Shown here: positions 46,863-59,048 of the stretch, piece after piece | How the letters are laid out: every line of letters starts with the position of its first letter | Numbering within the stretch: position 1 is the stretch's first letter | Source: Actinophytocola sp963825445 | GTDB lineage: Bacteria; Actinomycetota; Actinomycetes; Mycobacteriales; Pseudonocardiaceae | NCBI GenBank assembly: GCA_963825445.1 | Contig: CAWGTM010000014.1 | Coordinates: 62,001 to 126,000, forward strand | Direction of reading: 5' to 3' | DNA length: 64,000 nucleotides | Program-made: the position numbers and the translations under genes | The notes under the pieces: generated by a model | What the model saw: only the letters and a program-made list of their open reading frames with translations | Database searches by the model: none | What the model was told of the DNA's origin: nothing

Positions 46863-47884
46863 CTACAGCTTGGCGAGGACCTCCTCCTCCTCGGTCGGGG
46901 ACAGCCCGGCCTTGCGCTCGCGGTCGAGCCCCAGCTCCCGCTCCCGGGCCAGCGCGTCGGCGACCGCGTCGGCGAGCGGCCGCACCGGCATACCGGCCTC
47001 GATCGACGGAGTCGCGTCGTGCGACTTCATGCCGTCGTACTCCGGCGGGCAGCCACAGCGGCAGCGACCGCGGGCCGCCCCACGGGTTGACCCCCGCCTC
47101 GGTCAACGCTGCGCCGGCGACGCCTTCACCAGCTCCCCGTCGAACCCGACCGCCGCCGCGATCTCCGCGAGCATCTCGACGTCAGCGGCCGGTGCGGGCC
47201 GATCGCCGTCGAAGGTGCCCGCGAGCTGCTCGCTCGCCGGCGTCGACGATCCACGTGCGCCAAGTCCTTCACGTCGATGATCTGGATCGGCTGGTCGGCA
47301 CGTCCGGCACCAGCACCCGCCCGCCCCGCGCGAACCGGCCGGGCCAGTACCCGAACCGGTCGCTGCGGTCCCACGAGCCGGTGATCAGCCCGGGCCGGAC
47401 GACGAACGCGCGGTCACCCATGGCGTCGCGCACGGCGTTCTCGCTGGCCACCTTGATGCCGCCGTAGAGCGCCGACGCCGTCCTCGCTCGGCGAGCGATC
47501 ATCTCGTCGCGGGTGGCGTGCTGCTCGAGCGCGGGCACGCAGCGGCCCGGTCGCCGGCGTCTGGCCGGGGGTCGCGTTGTCGCGCGTAGACGTTGACGTC
47601 GACACGAACGTCCAGTGCCCGGCCCGGTCGCCCAGCGTCGTCGCAGCGCCGGCGCACCCACGGGTAGGACAGCGGCGACACGTCCACCACGGCGTCGAAC
47701 GCTCCCCGGCGAGCGGGGCGAGCCCGTCCTCGGCGTCCCGGTCGACCTTCACCAGCGTCGCGCCCGTCCGGCACCGGGCCGGACTCCCCCGCGCCGCACA
47801 CACCACGTCGTGCCCCCGCCGCAGCGCCTCGGCCGCCACCGCGTACCCGACGAACATCGTCCCACCCAGCACCAGAAGCCTCAT
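46863..47884 (-). CDS. NAD-dependent epimerase/dehydratase family protein
   Basis: ATG 47884: MRLLVLGGTMFVGYAVAAEA, LRRGHDVVCAARG, WTFVSSVNVYA, YGGIKVASENAVRDAMGDRA, FVVRPGLITGSWDRSDRFGY, WPGRFARGGRVLVPD, IIDVKDLAHWIV; ends VLAKL. Extended SDR with an N-terminal Rossmann fold (GGTxFVG), YxxxK as YGGIK. About 335 residues. Eight or so frame breaks between 47775 and 47035. Likely acts on a nucleotide sugar; substrate unknown. Starts 27 bp after the GMC start region on the same strand side. Confidence 0.78.
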
Positions 47885-47945
47885 GCGGCCCACTCTGGTC
47901 CCGCGACCAGGGTGCCGCCAGCGATCTCGCGCAGGGCGAACGACC

Positions 47946-48397
47946 TCAGCGCAACTGCTCGGCGATCCGCGCCAGACCCTGCCTGATGAGCTGCCCGTAC
48001 CCGTCATCGCCGAGCGTGCGATCTTGGCCTGCGCCAGCCGGAGGTGCTCCCGAGCCTGGTCGAGGTCGCCCAGCTTGCGGTAGCACTCGCTCAGGTTCAG
48101 GTGCAGCGACGGGTACAGGCCGTCGACCGAGAGCGGCACCCCGGCCTCCGCCACTCGCGCGTCGGTCAGCTGTTCGGCGGCCGCCAGCGCTCGCTGGTCC
48201 CAGACCAGCTCCTGGTCGACGTCGTCCTGCACGTCGGCCATCGCATGGGCGAGCGTGCACCGGTGCAGGGGATCTCCCTGCTCGCCACCGATCTCGTCCC
48301 AGATCTCGGTGAACAGGAGGCGGGCGGCGTCCCGCTCGCCGCCGTGGCTGAGCTGCACCGCCTCGTTGATCCGGAGGAGCGTCGGCTCCGTGATCAT
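47946..48397 (-). CDS. TPR-like protein next to XRE/DUF397 genes
   Basis: ATG 48397: MITEPTLLRINEAVQLSHGG, ERDAARLLFTEIWDEIGGEQ, GDPLHRCTLAHAMADVQDDV, LYPSLHLNLSECYRKLGDLD, QAREHLRLAQAKIA: helical repeats of tetratricopeptide type. About 150 residues. One frame break near 48022; the repaired end is DDGYGQLIRQGLARIAEQLR. ATGA overlap with the DUF397 gene stop suggests one operon. Conserved actinomycete protein of unknown role. Confidence 0.7.
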
Positions 48398-48588
48398 GGG
48401 CGCCAGCCGAGGAACCGATGCCAGGCGGAGCGGGGAACGGCGAGCACGGGACCGGCGGCGTTCTTGGAGTCGCGAACGGCGACCTCGTCACTCATAGATG
48501 GGAGTGGGAGGCTCCGCCACGCCACTTCCACGCAATCGCTCCCCGACCCGTCGCTGAAGCTGCTCTTCCGCCATGCGGTGAGCGACAT
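48394..48588 (-). CDS. DUF397 domain protein
   Basis: 64 residues from ATG 48588: MSLTAWRKSSFSDGSGSDCV, EVAWRSLPLPSMSDEVAVRD, SKNAAGPVLAVPRSAWHRFL. The W-KSS-S-----CVEVA and VRDSK motifs define DUF397. These small proteins pair with DUF5753 XRE regulators and modulate them, as for Streptomyces WhiJ/BldB-type systems. Here it overlaps the regulator gene's 3' end by 101 bases in another frame. Confidence 0.9.
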   Translation of the reverse strand: MSLTAWRKSSFSDGSGSDCVEVAWRSLPLPSMSDEVAVRDSKNAAGPVLAVPRSAWHRFLGWRP

Positions 48589-49450
48589 CCGGTTGGCTCC
48601 CTCGGTCGTACGCATCGGCCAGCTTGGCCGCGAACTCCCGAGATTCTCCCTCATTCAGCGCGATGTCAGTGAGCGCGGGCAGAAGCTGGTAGTAACTCTC
48701 GATGTATGCCTGGTCTTCGAGGATCAGGCCACCGAACGCATGATCCAGATACATGACCGGCGGGTTCTGGTCGTATTCCATCAACCGGAACGGACCACCA
48801 AAGGCGGAGCGCTCCCCGGCGGCGCTCGGCACGATGCGAACCGTGACGTTGTCCAGTGCGGCCGTGAGAACGACCTGCAGCAACTGGTCATGCATGATCG
48901 CGGCATCGCCGACCTGCAAGCGCAGAGCCTGTTCGTGCACATAGAACGTGAACCGCGCGGGGTTCTGCCAATGGAGGATTCGCTTCCGCTCCTCGCGGGT
49001 GCGTATAGCGCCGGCCAACTCGTCTTCGGCCAGGTCGGGCTCCCTTGCCGAGATCCGAGCGCGTGTGTACTCGGGTGTTTGCAGCAGGCCAGGGATCAGC
49101 TGTGGTTCGTAGACGATCGAGCGGCATGCCGAGGCCTCGTGGAAGATCAGCGACTGGAGCGAGTTGCCGATGCGCTTGTCGGAGATCGAGTAACCCTGTT
49201 TGCGTTCGGCGAGTCTGGTCAGTTCGACGTACGGCTTCATCGTCTTGAGGGTGCCGCCGCAGCCCACGACGTAGTGGACAACGTCGGTGGTGGAGGAGTC
49301 CCGCTTCCCCGACTCCATGCGCGAGACGTGCGTCGGTGTCAGGTCCAACTGCTCCGCGAGCGCGGCGCCGGTGATGCCCGCCTCCTCGCGTAGTCGGCGC
49401 AGCATGCCGCCCAACTCCCGGTACGCGGCCGACCCGTTGTGAAGCCCCAT
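48488..49450 (-). CDS. XRE-family regulator with DUF5753 domain
   Basis: 320 residues from ATG 49450. HTH: AALAEQLDLTPTHVSRMESG. DUF5753: FHEASACRSIVYEPQLIPGL, LQTPEYTRARISA, ERKRILHWQNPARFTFYVHE, RIVPSAAGERSAFGGPFRLM and IESYYQLLPALTDIALNEGE. Intact frame. These regulators act with DUF397 proteins in development and antibiotic control. The last 34 residues are encoded over the DUF397 gene and read like out-of-frame sequence, so the true stop may be earlier. Confidence 0.9.
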   Translation of the reverse strand: MGLHNGSAAYRELGGMLRRLREEAGITGAALAEQLDLTPTHVSRMESGKRDSSTTDVVHYVVGCGGTLKTMKPYVELTRLAERKQGYSISDKRIGNSLQSLIFHEASACRSIVYEPQLIPGLLQTPEYTRARISAREPDLAEDELAGAIRTREERKRILHWQNPARFTFYVHEQALRLQVGDAAIMHDQLLQVVLTAALDNVTVRIVPSAAGERSAFGGPFRLMEYDQNPPVMYLDHAFGGLILEDQAYIESYYQLLPALTDIALNEGESREFAAKLADAYDRGSQPDVAHRMAEEQLQRRVGERLRGSGVAEPPTPIYE

Positions 49451-49616
49451 GTCGGTCACGTTATTGCCCGGACCCGCAGAATCCCGCACTCGCGGGCCCA
49501 ACTCCACCCCAACGGCTCACGTTGGGCGACCTCTGTCACGGGTCGCCAGAGCGAAATCGCAGGCCAGGTAGGCTCCAGTGGTACCGCCGACCGCACTAAA
49601 TGTGGAGCAGCCTGTC

Positions 49617-49857
49617 GTGGCCCGAGTCGTCGTCGACGTCATGCCCAAGCCCGAGATCCTCGACCCGCAGGGACAGGCGGTCGCCAAGGCGCTGCCCCGG
49701 CTTGGGGTTCTCCGGGATCGCCGATGTCCGTCAGGGCAAGCACTTCGAGCTGGAGGTGGACGACTCCGTCGACGACGAGACGCTCGCCAAGATCGCCGAA
49801 GGGTTCCTGTCCAACCCCGTGATCGAGGACTTCGTGGTCCGGCGGGTGCCGTCGTGA
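49617..49857 (+). CDS. purS: phosphoribosylformylglycinamidine synthase subunit PurS
   Basis: Small scaffold subunit of FGAM synthetase. GTG 49617: VARVVVDVMPKPEILDPQGQ, AVAKALPRLGFSGIADVRQG, KHFELEVDDSVDDETLAKIA, EGFLSNPVIEDFVVRRV. About 80 residues. One inserted base near 49702. Its TGA overlaps the GTG of purQ (GTGA). Confidence 0.93.
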
Positions 49858-50528
49858 CGCGGATCGGGGTCATCACCTTCCCCGGCACGCTGGACGACGT
49901 CGACGCCGCCCGCGCGGTCCGCTACGCCGGCGCCGAGCCAGTCGCGCTTTGGCACGGCGACGCCGACCTGCGCGGCGTCGACGCCGTGGTCGTGCCCGGC
50001 GGGTTCTCCTACGGCGACTACCTGCGCGCCGGCGCCATCGCCCGGTTCGCGCCGGTGATGGACCGAGGTCGTCGAGGCCGCCACGGGCGGTATGCCGGTG
50101 CTCGGCATCTGCAACGGCTTCCAGATCCTCTGCGAGGCCGGACTGCTGCCCGGCGCGCTGCTGCGCAACGCCGGCCTGCACTTCGTGTGCCGGGACCAGC
50201 GGCTGCGCGTCGAGCGCAGTGCCACCGCGTGGACCAGCCGGTTCGCCGACGGCGACGAGATCGTCATCCCGCGTGAAGAACATGGACGGCCGGTTCGCCG
50301 CCGCCACCGCCACCGTGGACGAGCTGGAGGGCGAGGGCCGGGTGGTCTTCCGCTACCTCGACGCCAACCCCAACGGCTCGCTCTGCGACATCGCCGGGCA
50401 TCAGCTCGGCGGACGGCCGGATCGTCGGCCTCATGCCGCACCCCGAGCACGCGATCGACCCGCTGACCGGGCCGGGCGCCGACGGGCTCGGCCATGTTCA
50501 CCTCCGTCCTCGACTCGGTGGTGGCCGC

Positions 50529-50532
<4 letters not shown>
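49854..50532 (+). CDS. purQ: phosphoribosylformylglycinamidine synthase subunit PurQ (glutamine amidotransferase)
   Basis: GTG 49854: VTRIGVITFPGTLDDVDAAR, VVVPGGFSYGDYLRAGAIAR, GMPVLGICNGFQILCEAGLL (nucleophile Cys), LMPHPEHAIDPLTG (His/Glu of the triad). Supplies ammonia from glutamine to PurL. About 225 residues. Frame breaks near 50066, 50275, 50405 and 50495. Overlaps purS and purL by 4 bases each. Confidence 0.94.
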
Positions 50533-52790
<2,258 letters not shown>

Positions 52791-52808
52791 GGAGTCCGGC
52801 CGGGCGGC

Positions 52809-53186
52809 TCAGTCCTCGAGCCGCTCGGCCGTGCACTCGTCGATGCCGGGCACGATCTTGGTGGGGCAGGTCAGGAACCAACTCGCGACCCAGCCGCGGT
52901 TCCCGCGCGGCCCGTCCACGTAGACCCACCACGTGTTGCGGCCCACCAGCTGACCCTCCCGCTGGCACAGCGGATACAGCTTGTGACCGGGATCGAGGCT
53001 GAACAGCACGGTCGGACAGTTGCCGGTGCCGGGCTCGGCGTCGCAGTCGGAACCGCCGTCACGCAGGTTCACGTTCTCCCCACGCACCGTGTACGAGCCG
53101 GGAATGTCGACCGACCCGTCGTTCCTCTCACATCCGGTGAGGCCAGCGACCATGATCGCCGTCAACACCAGCACCCCAGCACGCAT
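52809..53186 (-). CDS. small lipoprotein with SH3-like features
   Basis: 125 residues, intact. Signal MRAGVLVLTAIMVAGLTGC with lipobox LTGC. Mature part: SYTVRGENVNLRDGGSDCDA, NCPTVLFSLDPGHKLYPLCQ, REGQLVGRNTWWVYVDGPRG, NRGWVASWFLTCPTKIVPG. The NLRDG / GxKLYPLCQxxG / GWV pattern is that of bacterial SH3 domains, usually cell-wall binding, with extra cysteines. Convergent with purL, 18 bp between stops. Confidence 0.72.
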   Translation of the reverse strand: MRAGVLVLTAIMVAGLTGCERNDGSVDIPGSYTVRGENVNLRDGGSDCDAEPGTGNCPTVLFSLDPGHKLYPLCQREGQLVGRNTWWVYVDGPRGNRGWVASWFLTCPTKIVPGIDECTAERLED

Positions 53187-53267
53187 CTGGGCCTCCTGCG
53201 ACGCTGCAAACCACCCGATCTGGTGATCGCAGAGTCACCCACATGTGTAACGGGGTGTCAAGATCAG

Positions 53268-54419
53268 TCAGGCGCGGACCAGGCCGGTCTCGTCGCCGTG
53301 GGACTCGTCGACGTGCCAGCCGTCGGGCAGGTGGTGCTCGTGGCGCAGGGACACGAGCATGCCGAGCGTCGCGCCCGTGAGCCCGCCGGTGACTCGAAGG
53401 TCGAGGTCATGGTCGAACTTGGCGCGGGTGAAGTCGACGTTCTGCTCGAACGTCGCGTCCTCGAAGGACACCCGTTCGTTCCAGGTGGAGTTCGCGAACT
53501 TCGTGTCCCCGTGGAACTTGGACCTCTTGAAGTCGACGATGGCGTGGCAGGTGAACCTGCTGAACCACGACCGGTCGTGGAACACCACGTCTTGAGGTGC
53601 AGCCGGCCCCAGCTGAGGCCGTCGGTGAACCAGACGCCGCCGCGGAACTCGCAGTGGTGGAACGAGTTCGACTGGTACAGGCGCGACTCGCGGGTCCGCA
53701 GCTGGCCGATCACCCGGTGCGACAGGTCGAAGTACTCGAGCGTCGCGCCGTGCAGGTCCAGGTCGTAGCGCGGGGCGTTCTCGGTGCCCACCAACGGCAG
53801 CAGGTCGGCGATCAACCGCTGCGCGGTCAAGCGAACCTGCCGCCCTCGGTCGGCCTCCGGATCCGCCTCGAACGGGTCGCTTCACCGCGGGCCGCGCGGT
53901 ACTCCGGATGGTCGAACGGGCGGCGCAGGTACGAGCAGATGACGTCGAGCACGTCCTGCGTGTACGTCCGGGCGGCTGCGGGCCAGCCCGGCCAGCGCGT
54001 GCAGCGCACCCACCCGAACCTGGTCGGCTTCGTGGCCGAGCAGCTCGACCGCACGCGGGAACCGCTCGTCGGCGGCCCGTTCCCGGTCGAGCTCGGCGCG
54101 AGCGGACTGGAGTCTCGACAGCCCGCGCTCGATGTCCTGCCGGTCTTCCTCGACGCGGCGTCGCCGGTCGTTGAGCCACAACGCGTACAGCGCCACGACC
54201 GACGCCGCGGCCAGCCCGCCGGTCTGCAGCGCGTCGGCCTTGCTGGGATCTCACCGGTCAGCAGCCAGCCGGTGACCACCGCGAGCACGCCCAGCGCCAG
54301 CAACATGGTGGCCGCGAGCCGCGCCGCTGGCGGTCGTCGCGGCGCGCGAACACCGCGAAAACGACGATGCCGCCGGCGATCGCGACGAGACCGATCACGA
54401 CGAACAGCAGGCTGTTCAT
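53268..54419 (-). CDS. membrane protein with pentapeptide-repeat-like C-terminal domain
   Basis: ATG 54419: two TM segments (MNSLLFVVIGLVAIAGGIVV; a second near TMLLALGVLAVVTGWLLTGE in another frame), a coiled-coil-like helical part (LQSARAELDRERAADERFPR, AVELLGHEADQVRVGALHAL), then a beta-helical domain with repeating phenylalanines (VVFHDRSWFSRFTCHAIVDF, KRSKFHGDTKFANSTWNERV, SFEDATFEQNVDFTRAKFDH). About 385 residues. Four or more frame breaks. Function unknown; likely a scaffold at the membrane. Confidence 0.65.
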
Positions 54420-54484
54420 CGGTTCTGCTCTGCGATGCCGGCGGCGTCGGTGTCAAACACTGCGGTCAGTGCCCGGTTCGGGAC

Positions 54485-55513
54485 TCAGAAAACGGAGAAG
54501 ATGTAGATGCACCAGCCGGCGTCCTCGAGGAACGCACTGGCGGCGCCGACCTCTTCCTGACCGTTCAGCGTGCCGTCGAGGTCCACCCAGATGTGCGTGG
54601 CCTCGATCTCCTCGGTGCCCGGCTCGATCGCCAGTGCCGAGTCCTGCGGCGCGTACTCGTCGACCACTGGCGCACGGTCGGAGTCGGAGCACAGCATGGC
54701 CTCGGCGCCCGCGGCGTCGCCACCGTTGACCTCGTCGAGGAAGCCCTGCACGAACACGTGCCCTCGGAGCCCTCGCCACCGGAGGACGGCGGCGGAGCCG
54801 GTGCGTCGGTGCTGGTCTCGTCGGACGACGGGTCATCGCCGCCGCCACCACCGGGCAGCTCGACGCTGCCGGTGTCGAGGTCCTTCCAGCACCAGTCGTT
54901 GCCGTCCTTGACGACCGTGGCCTCGTAGGTGGCCGTCGTCGCCGTCGACGGTGATCTTGATGGACGCCCGGGCCTCCTTGTCGGAGACCTCCTCGGTGTC
55001 CTTCAGCTCCGCGTTCTCCGATGGCGTCGATCGCGTCGATCGCGTCGCCCACATTGGACTCGGCGTCGGAGCAGGCAGCGTCGCTCAGCGCGCTCTTGTC
55101 CTGGTCGGCGGCCGCGGCACGAGGTTCTTGATGAACGAGTCCGCGCCGGACCCGCCGCCGTTCTCCTCGGAAGTCTTGTCGCCGCCGTCACCGGTGTTCG
55201 ACGTGCCCTTGTCGTCGGACAGGAAGAAGCCCGGCGCGACGAAACCGGTGATGCCCAGGCCGCCGAGCAGCAGCACGACGATCGCCACGACGGCGATGAT
55301 CGGGCCCTTGTTCTTCTTCGGCGGCGGGCCACCGAGGCCGCCGTACTGGCCGGACTGGAAGCCGCCGCCGTACTGGCCGTTCGGGTCGTAGCCGGGCTGC
55401 TGCTGCGGGTAGCCGCCGTATTGTTGTTGCTGGCCGTAAGGGTCTGGCTGCTGCCCGTACGGGTCTGGCTGCTGCCCGTAAGGCCCCTGCGGTCCCTGCG
55501 GTGGGTAAGTCAT
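54485..55513 (-). CDS. Pro/Gly/Gln-rich single-pass membrane protein
   Basis: ATG 55513 after GGGGAGG. N-terminus of PYGQQPD repeats (PQGPYGQQPDPYGQQPDPYG), TM segment (GPIIAVVAIVVLLLGGLGIT), a Gly/Asp linker, an ANVGDAIDAIDAI-like helix, a domain with KEARASIKITVDGD, an acidic Ser/Thr linker and a C-terminal fold (MFVQGFLDEVNGGDAAGAEA, ATHIWVDLDGTLNGQEEVGA). The last part resembles DUF4878-type lumazine/NTF2-like domains. About 340 residues; five or so frame breaks. Common surface-protein plan in actinomycetes; function unknown. Confidence 0.6.
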
Positions 55514-55595
55514 TACTGCTTCCTCCCCGATCACTGTCCTGCCAGGTCCGACGTGGCACCGGGGGCCTTCGTTCCCAGGGAGCTTAAATGCCGGA

Positions 55596-55632
55596 AGGGG
55601 GCCTCTGCGCAGGTGGTCGGAGAAGGCCCCCT
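55596..55632. terminator. 9-bp GC-rich stem-loop after the lysozyme gene
   Basis: AGGGGGCCT (55596-55604) pairs with AGGCCCCCT (55624-55632). On the minus strand it lies about 40 bp after the lysozyme stop, as expected of its terminator. Confidence 0.6.
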
Positions 55633-55673
55633 ACCGGGGTGTTCGATCAGTGTGAAGCCGGGTGTGAAGCCGG

Positions 55674-56538
55674 TCAGTCGTGGTTGGTCGCGAACACCTC
55701 CAGCCGGTCGTACGCGCCGTTGAAGGTGTTCTGGTCGATCGGCGTCGAGCTGTACTGCCACACCGTGTAGACACTCCAGCCGATCGGCAGCGTGCCGGGG
55801 GCGGACGCGTACCTGGCCACCCACAGCGGGTTGGTGGAGCCGAAGCTCGACCCGACGCACTGGTTCCACCAGCTGGTGGAGGTGTAGATCGCCGGGTACT
55901 TGTTCCACCGCGCCTTGTAGGTGTTGCTGAAGTCCCTGATCCAGGTGGTCATCGAGGCCTTGCGACAGCCCGTAGCAGGTCGCGCCGTACGGGTTGTACT
56001 CCATGTCCAGCGCGCCGGGCAGCGTCTTGCCGTCACCGGACCAGCCGCCGCCGTTGCTGCTGAAGTAGTTCGCCTGGGTGGCGCCGGAGGACCGGTCCGG
56101 CAGCGCGAAGTGGTACGCGCCGCGGATGAAGCCCTGGTTGTAGGAACCGCCGTACTGCTGGTTGAAGTACGGGTTGCTGTAGCCGGTGCCCTCGGTCGCC
56201 TTGACCCAGACGAACCGCTTGCCGGCGTTCCACTGTGCCGGCCAGTCCACGTTGCCCTGGTGGCCGCTCACGTCGATGCCCGCCACCGAGGCCATGACGC
56301 CGAAGTCGGCCGGGTTGACGCTGTCGGCATCTGGGCGATGCCTTCGTGCATGCGGATCTGCGACCCCATCGGGTGGTGTCGTACTTGCGACCATCTCGTG
56401 GATCGCGGCCTGGTCGCCTGCAGGGGTGGCGTCCGGGCTCGCGGTCGCGGGACTGCAACGCCCGCGACTAAGAGGCTCGTGGTCAGTGCGACGGCTGCGA
56501 CCAAGCCCCGCCGTCTCCCACGCCACGATACTGTTCAT
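55674..56538 (-). CDS. secreted GH25 lysozyme
   Basis: ATG 56538 (MNSIVAWETAGL) with a signal peptide VAAVALTTSLLVAGVAVP once one base is repaired. The GH25 domain: VAGIDVSGHQGNVDWPAQWN, RFVWVKATEGTGYSNPYFNQ, GAYHFALPDRSSGATQANYF, LDMEYNPYGATCYG (catalytic Asp/Glu pair), WNKYPAIYTSTSWWNQCVGS. Cuts beta-1,4 links of peptidoglycan outside the cell. About 285 residues. Frame breaks near 56500, 56445, 56375, 56330 and 55965. A 9-bp hairpin stands in the leader. Confidence 0.9.
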
Positions 56539-56569
56539 GGGAAGCCCTTTCCGAATCGCCCTCGCGGAT

Positions 56570-56593
56570 GGCAGCTCCCGGGCAGGAGCTGCC
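56570..56593 (-). promoter_or_regulatory. hairpin in the lysozyme leader
   Basis: GGCAGCTCC (56570-56578) and GGAGCTGCC (56585-56593) form a perfect 9-bp stem with a 6-base loop, 32 bp upstream of the lysozyme start and transcribed in its leader. Peptidoglycan-hydrolase genes in actinomycetes often carry c-di-AMP (ydaO) riboswitches; I cannot confirm the ydaO consensus here. Confidence 0.4.
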
Positions 56594-56836
56594 AAGCTAC
56601 AGATTGTGGTCGCCCAGTACCGGTTTGTCACGTTGTCCCGTGAATTATTAACGGCGAGTTCGGTAACATTTCGGACGTTGTTCCTGGCGCAAGATCGGCG
56701 CTCCGGGCCGGGTCACCCGGTCGAGACACCGAGAGGACGCGCTGTGACCAGTGCGAACGTGGGGACCTGACCATGGACGGGGGGTGAGGCCGGCCGTATC
56801 CTGCCCCTGCCCCGCAGGCGGGGTGGCGGGCGAACG

Positions 56837-58923
56837 ATGCCGGAAGGTGTGACGGTGGCAGGCCCGACAGGCTCCGGTCGCGGCGCGTTCGTAGCCGCGT
56901 GGGCCGCCGTGCTCGCGGCATCCGGGTACGTCGCCACCGAGCGCTCGGTCCTCCACGATCGAGTGAAGTTCTGGCCGAGGTCATTCACAGCGCGCAACAG
57001 GCGCCCGAGTTCGTTCCGGCTCCGTCGAGCAGGTCGGCGCCGAGCTCGTGGGCATGCGGTTCGTCGCGGCGGAGGCACTGGCCGCCACCGTCGAGCTGAT
57101 CGGCGACCGGCTGGACCGGTCCGCCGGGTGCCGAAGATCCAGGCCGCCGTCACCACCGGGTTCGTGCGTGCCGCCCAGTCCTGGATCTTCCGCGAGCAGG
57201 AGACGCTGCGCCGCTCCGCGCTCGAGGCCCGCGACAGCGCCGAGAGCGCCCGCCGCGACAGCGAGGCCAGGTTCCGCGCGATGTTCACCGACGCCGCCAT
57301 CGGCATCGGCATCACCGACACCCGGGGCCGGCTGCTCGAGGTCAACTGCGCGATGGCGGCCATGCTCGACTACCGGCCGGAGCAGCTGCACGGCCTCAAC
57401 CTCGCCGACTTCATGCACCCGGACGACCCGCCCGAGCTGCGCAGGTACTTCAACGAGATGGTCGCCGGCCAGCGGGACCACTACCGGATCGAGCGGCGGT
57501 TCCGTAAGCGCGACGGCACCGCGCTGTGGACGAACGTGACCGTGTCGCTCGTGCGGGACGACAGCGGCGCGCCGCAGTACCTGGTCGGCATGGTCGAGGA
57601 CAACACCGAGCGGCACGTGCTGTCCGAGCAGCTGCGCCACCAGGCCAACCACGACCCGCTCACCGGGCTCGGCAACCGGGCGCTGTTCACCGAGCGGCTG
57701 CAGGCGGCGTTCGCCGCTCCGCCCGGCCAGCGGATCGGCCTGTGCTACCTCGACCTCGACGGGTTCAAGGCCATCAACGACACCCTCGGCCACGTCGTCG
57801 GCGACCAGCTGCTGGTGACGGTGGCCGACCGGCTCGACCGGCTGGTGTCCGCGCCCGGCCGGCTGGTGGCGCGGATGGGCGGCGACGAGTTCGTGGTGCT
57901 GGTCGAGTCGACCGCGGGCATCGACGACCTGGTCGAGCTGGCCGAGCACGTGCTGCTCGCGGTCGCCGAGCCCGTGCACATCGGCGGCCACCGGCTGGCG
58001 GTGTCGGCCAGCATCGGGCTGGTCGAGCGGGCCGTGTTCGACGCGACGCCCGCCGAGACCATGCGCGACGCGGACGTCACGCTGCACTGGGCGAAGGTCG
58101 ACGGCAAGAACCGCTGGGCGGCCTACGACCCGGAACGCAACGCCCGCGAGATCGCCCGGATCACGCTGTCCGCCGCGATGCCGACGGCGCTGGAGCGCGA
58201 GGAGTTCTACGTCGACTACCAGCCGATCGTCGGTCGCTGGTATCGGGCGGTCAGCTGCTCGGCGTCGAGGCGCTGGTGCGCTGGGCGCACCCGGAGTTCG
58301 GCAGGCTCGGGCCGGACCGGTTCATCGGGCTGGCCGAGGAGACCGGGCTGATCGTGCCGCTCGGCCAGTGGGTGCTGGAGACCGCGTGCGCGCAGGCGAT
58401 GCAGTGGCGCGACGCGGGCGCCGAGGTGATCGTGAGCGTCAACCTGGCCGCCCGTCAGGTGGCCGAGCCGGGCCTGGTCGACGACATCTCGGCGATCATG
58501 CGCGACACCGGTATCCCGCCGACGAGCCTGCAGCTCGAACTCACCGAGAGCGCGATCATGGGCACCACGGGCGAGCCGCTGGCCGCGCTGCGCAAGCTGG
58601 TCGACCTCGGCGTGCGGATCGCCATCGACGACTTCGGCACCGGCTACTCGAACCTCGCCTACCTGCGTCACCTGCCGGTGCACGCGCTGAAGATCGCCGG
58701 TTCGTTCGTCGAGGGCCTGCAGTCGGGCGAGCGGAGTTCGGTGGACGCCCAGATCGTGACGGCGCTCGTGTCGCTCGCGCACACGCTGGGGCTCGACGTG
58801 GTCGCCGAGGGCGTGGAGACCGCCGAACAGGCGGAGCTGCTGACGACCATCGGCGCCGACTCCGCCCAGGGCTGGCTGTACGCGAAGCCCGGCCCGCCGG
58901 AAGACCTGGCGCTCTGGTTCTAG
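56837..58923 (+). CDS. PAS-GGDEF-EAL cyclic-di-GMP turnover protein
   Basis: ATG 56837. Order: N-terminal helical region, PAS/PAC (RFRAMFTDAAIGIGITDTRG, LLEVNCAMAAMLDYRPEQLH, YLVGMVEDNTERHVLSEQL), GGDEF domain (HDPLTGLGNRALFTERLQAA, DLDGFKAINDTLGHVVGDQL, ARMGGDEFVVLVES) and EAL domain (LLGVEALVRWAHPEFGRLGP, LQLELTESAIMG, AIDDFGTGYSNLAYLRHLPV, DVVAEGVETAEQAELL). Both catalytic signatures are intact, so it could make and break c-di-GMP. No RxxD inhibitory site before GGDEF. About 695 residues; frame breaks near 56950-57125 and 58240. Confidence 0.92.
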
Positions 58924-59048
58924 TGCCTGACCCTTGGATCTTTGTGCGAGGGTCTGCGCCTCACCAACAGTTACCTCAGGGGCACCGTGACGGCACTCAG
59001 CCACTTACCACCGGAGATCCGCCACGTTCGCTGGGTCGCGACCAACAC

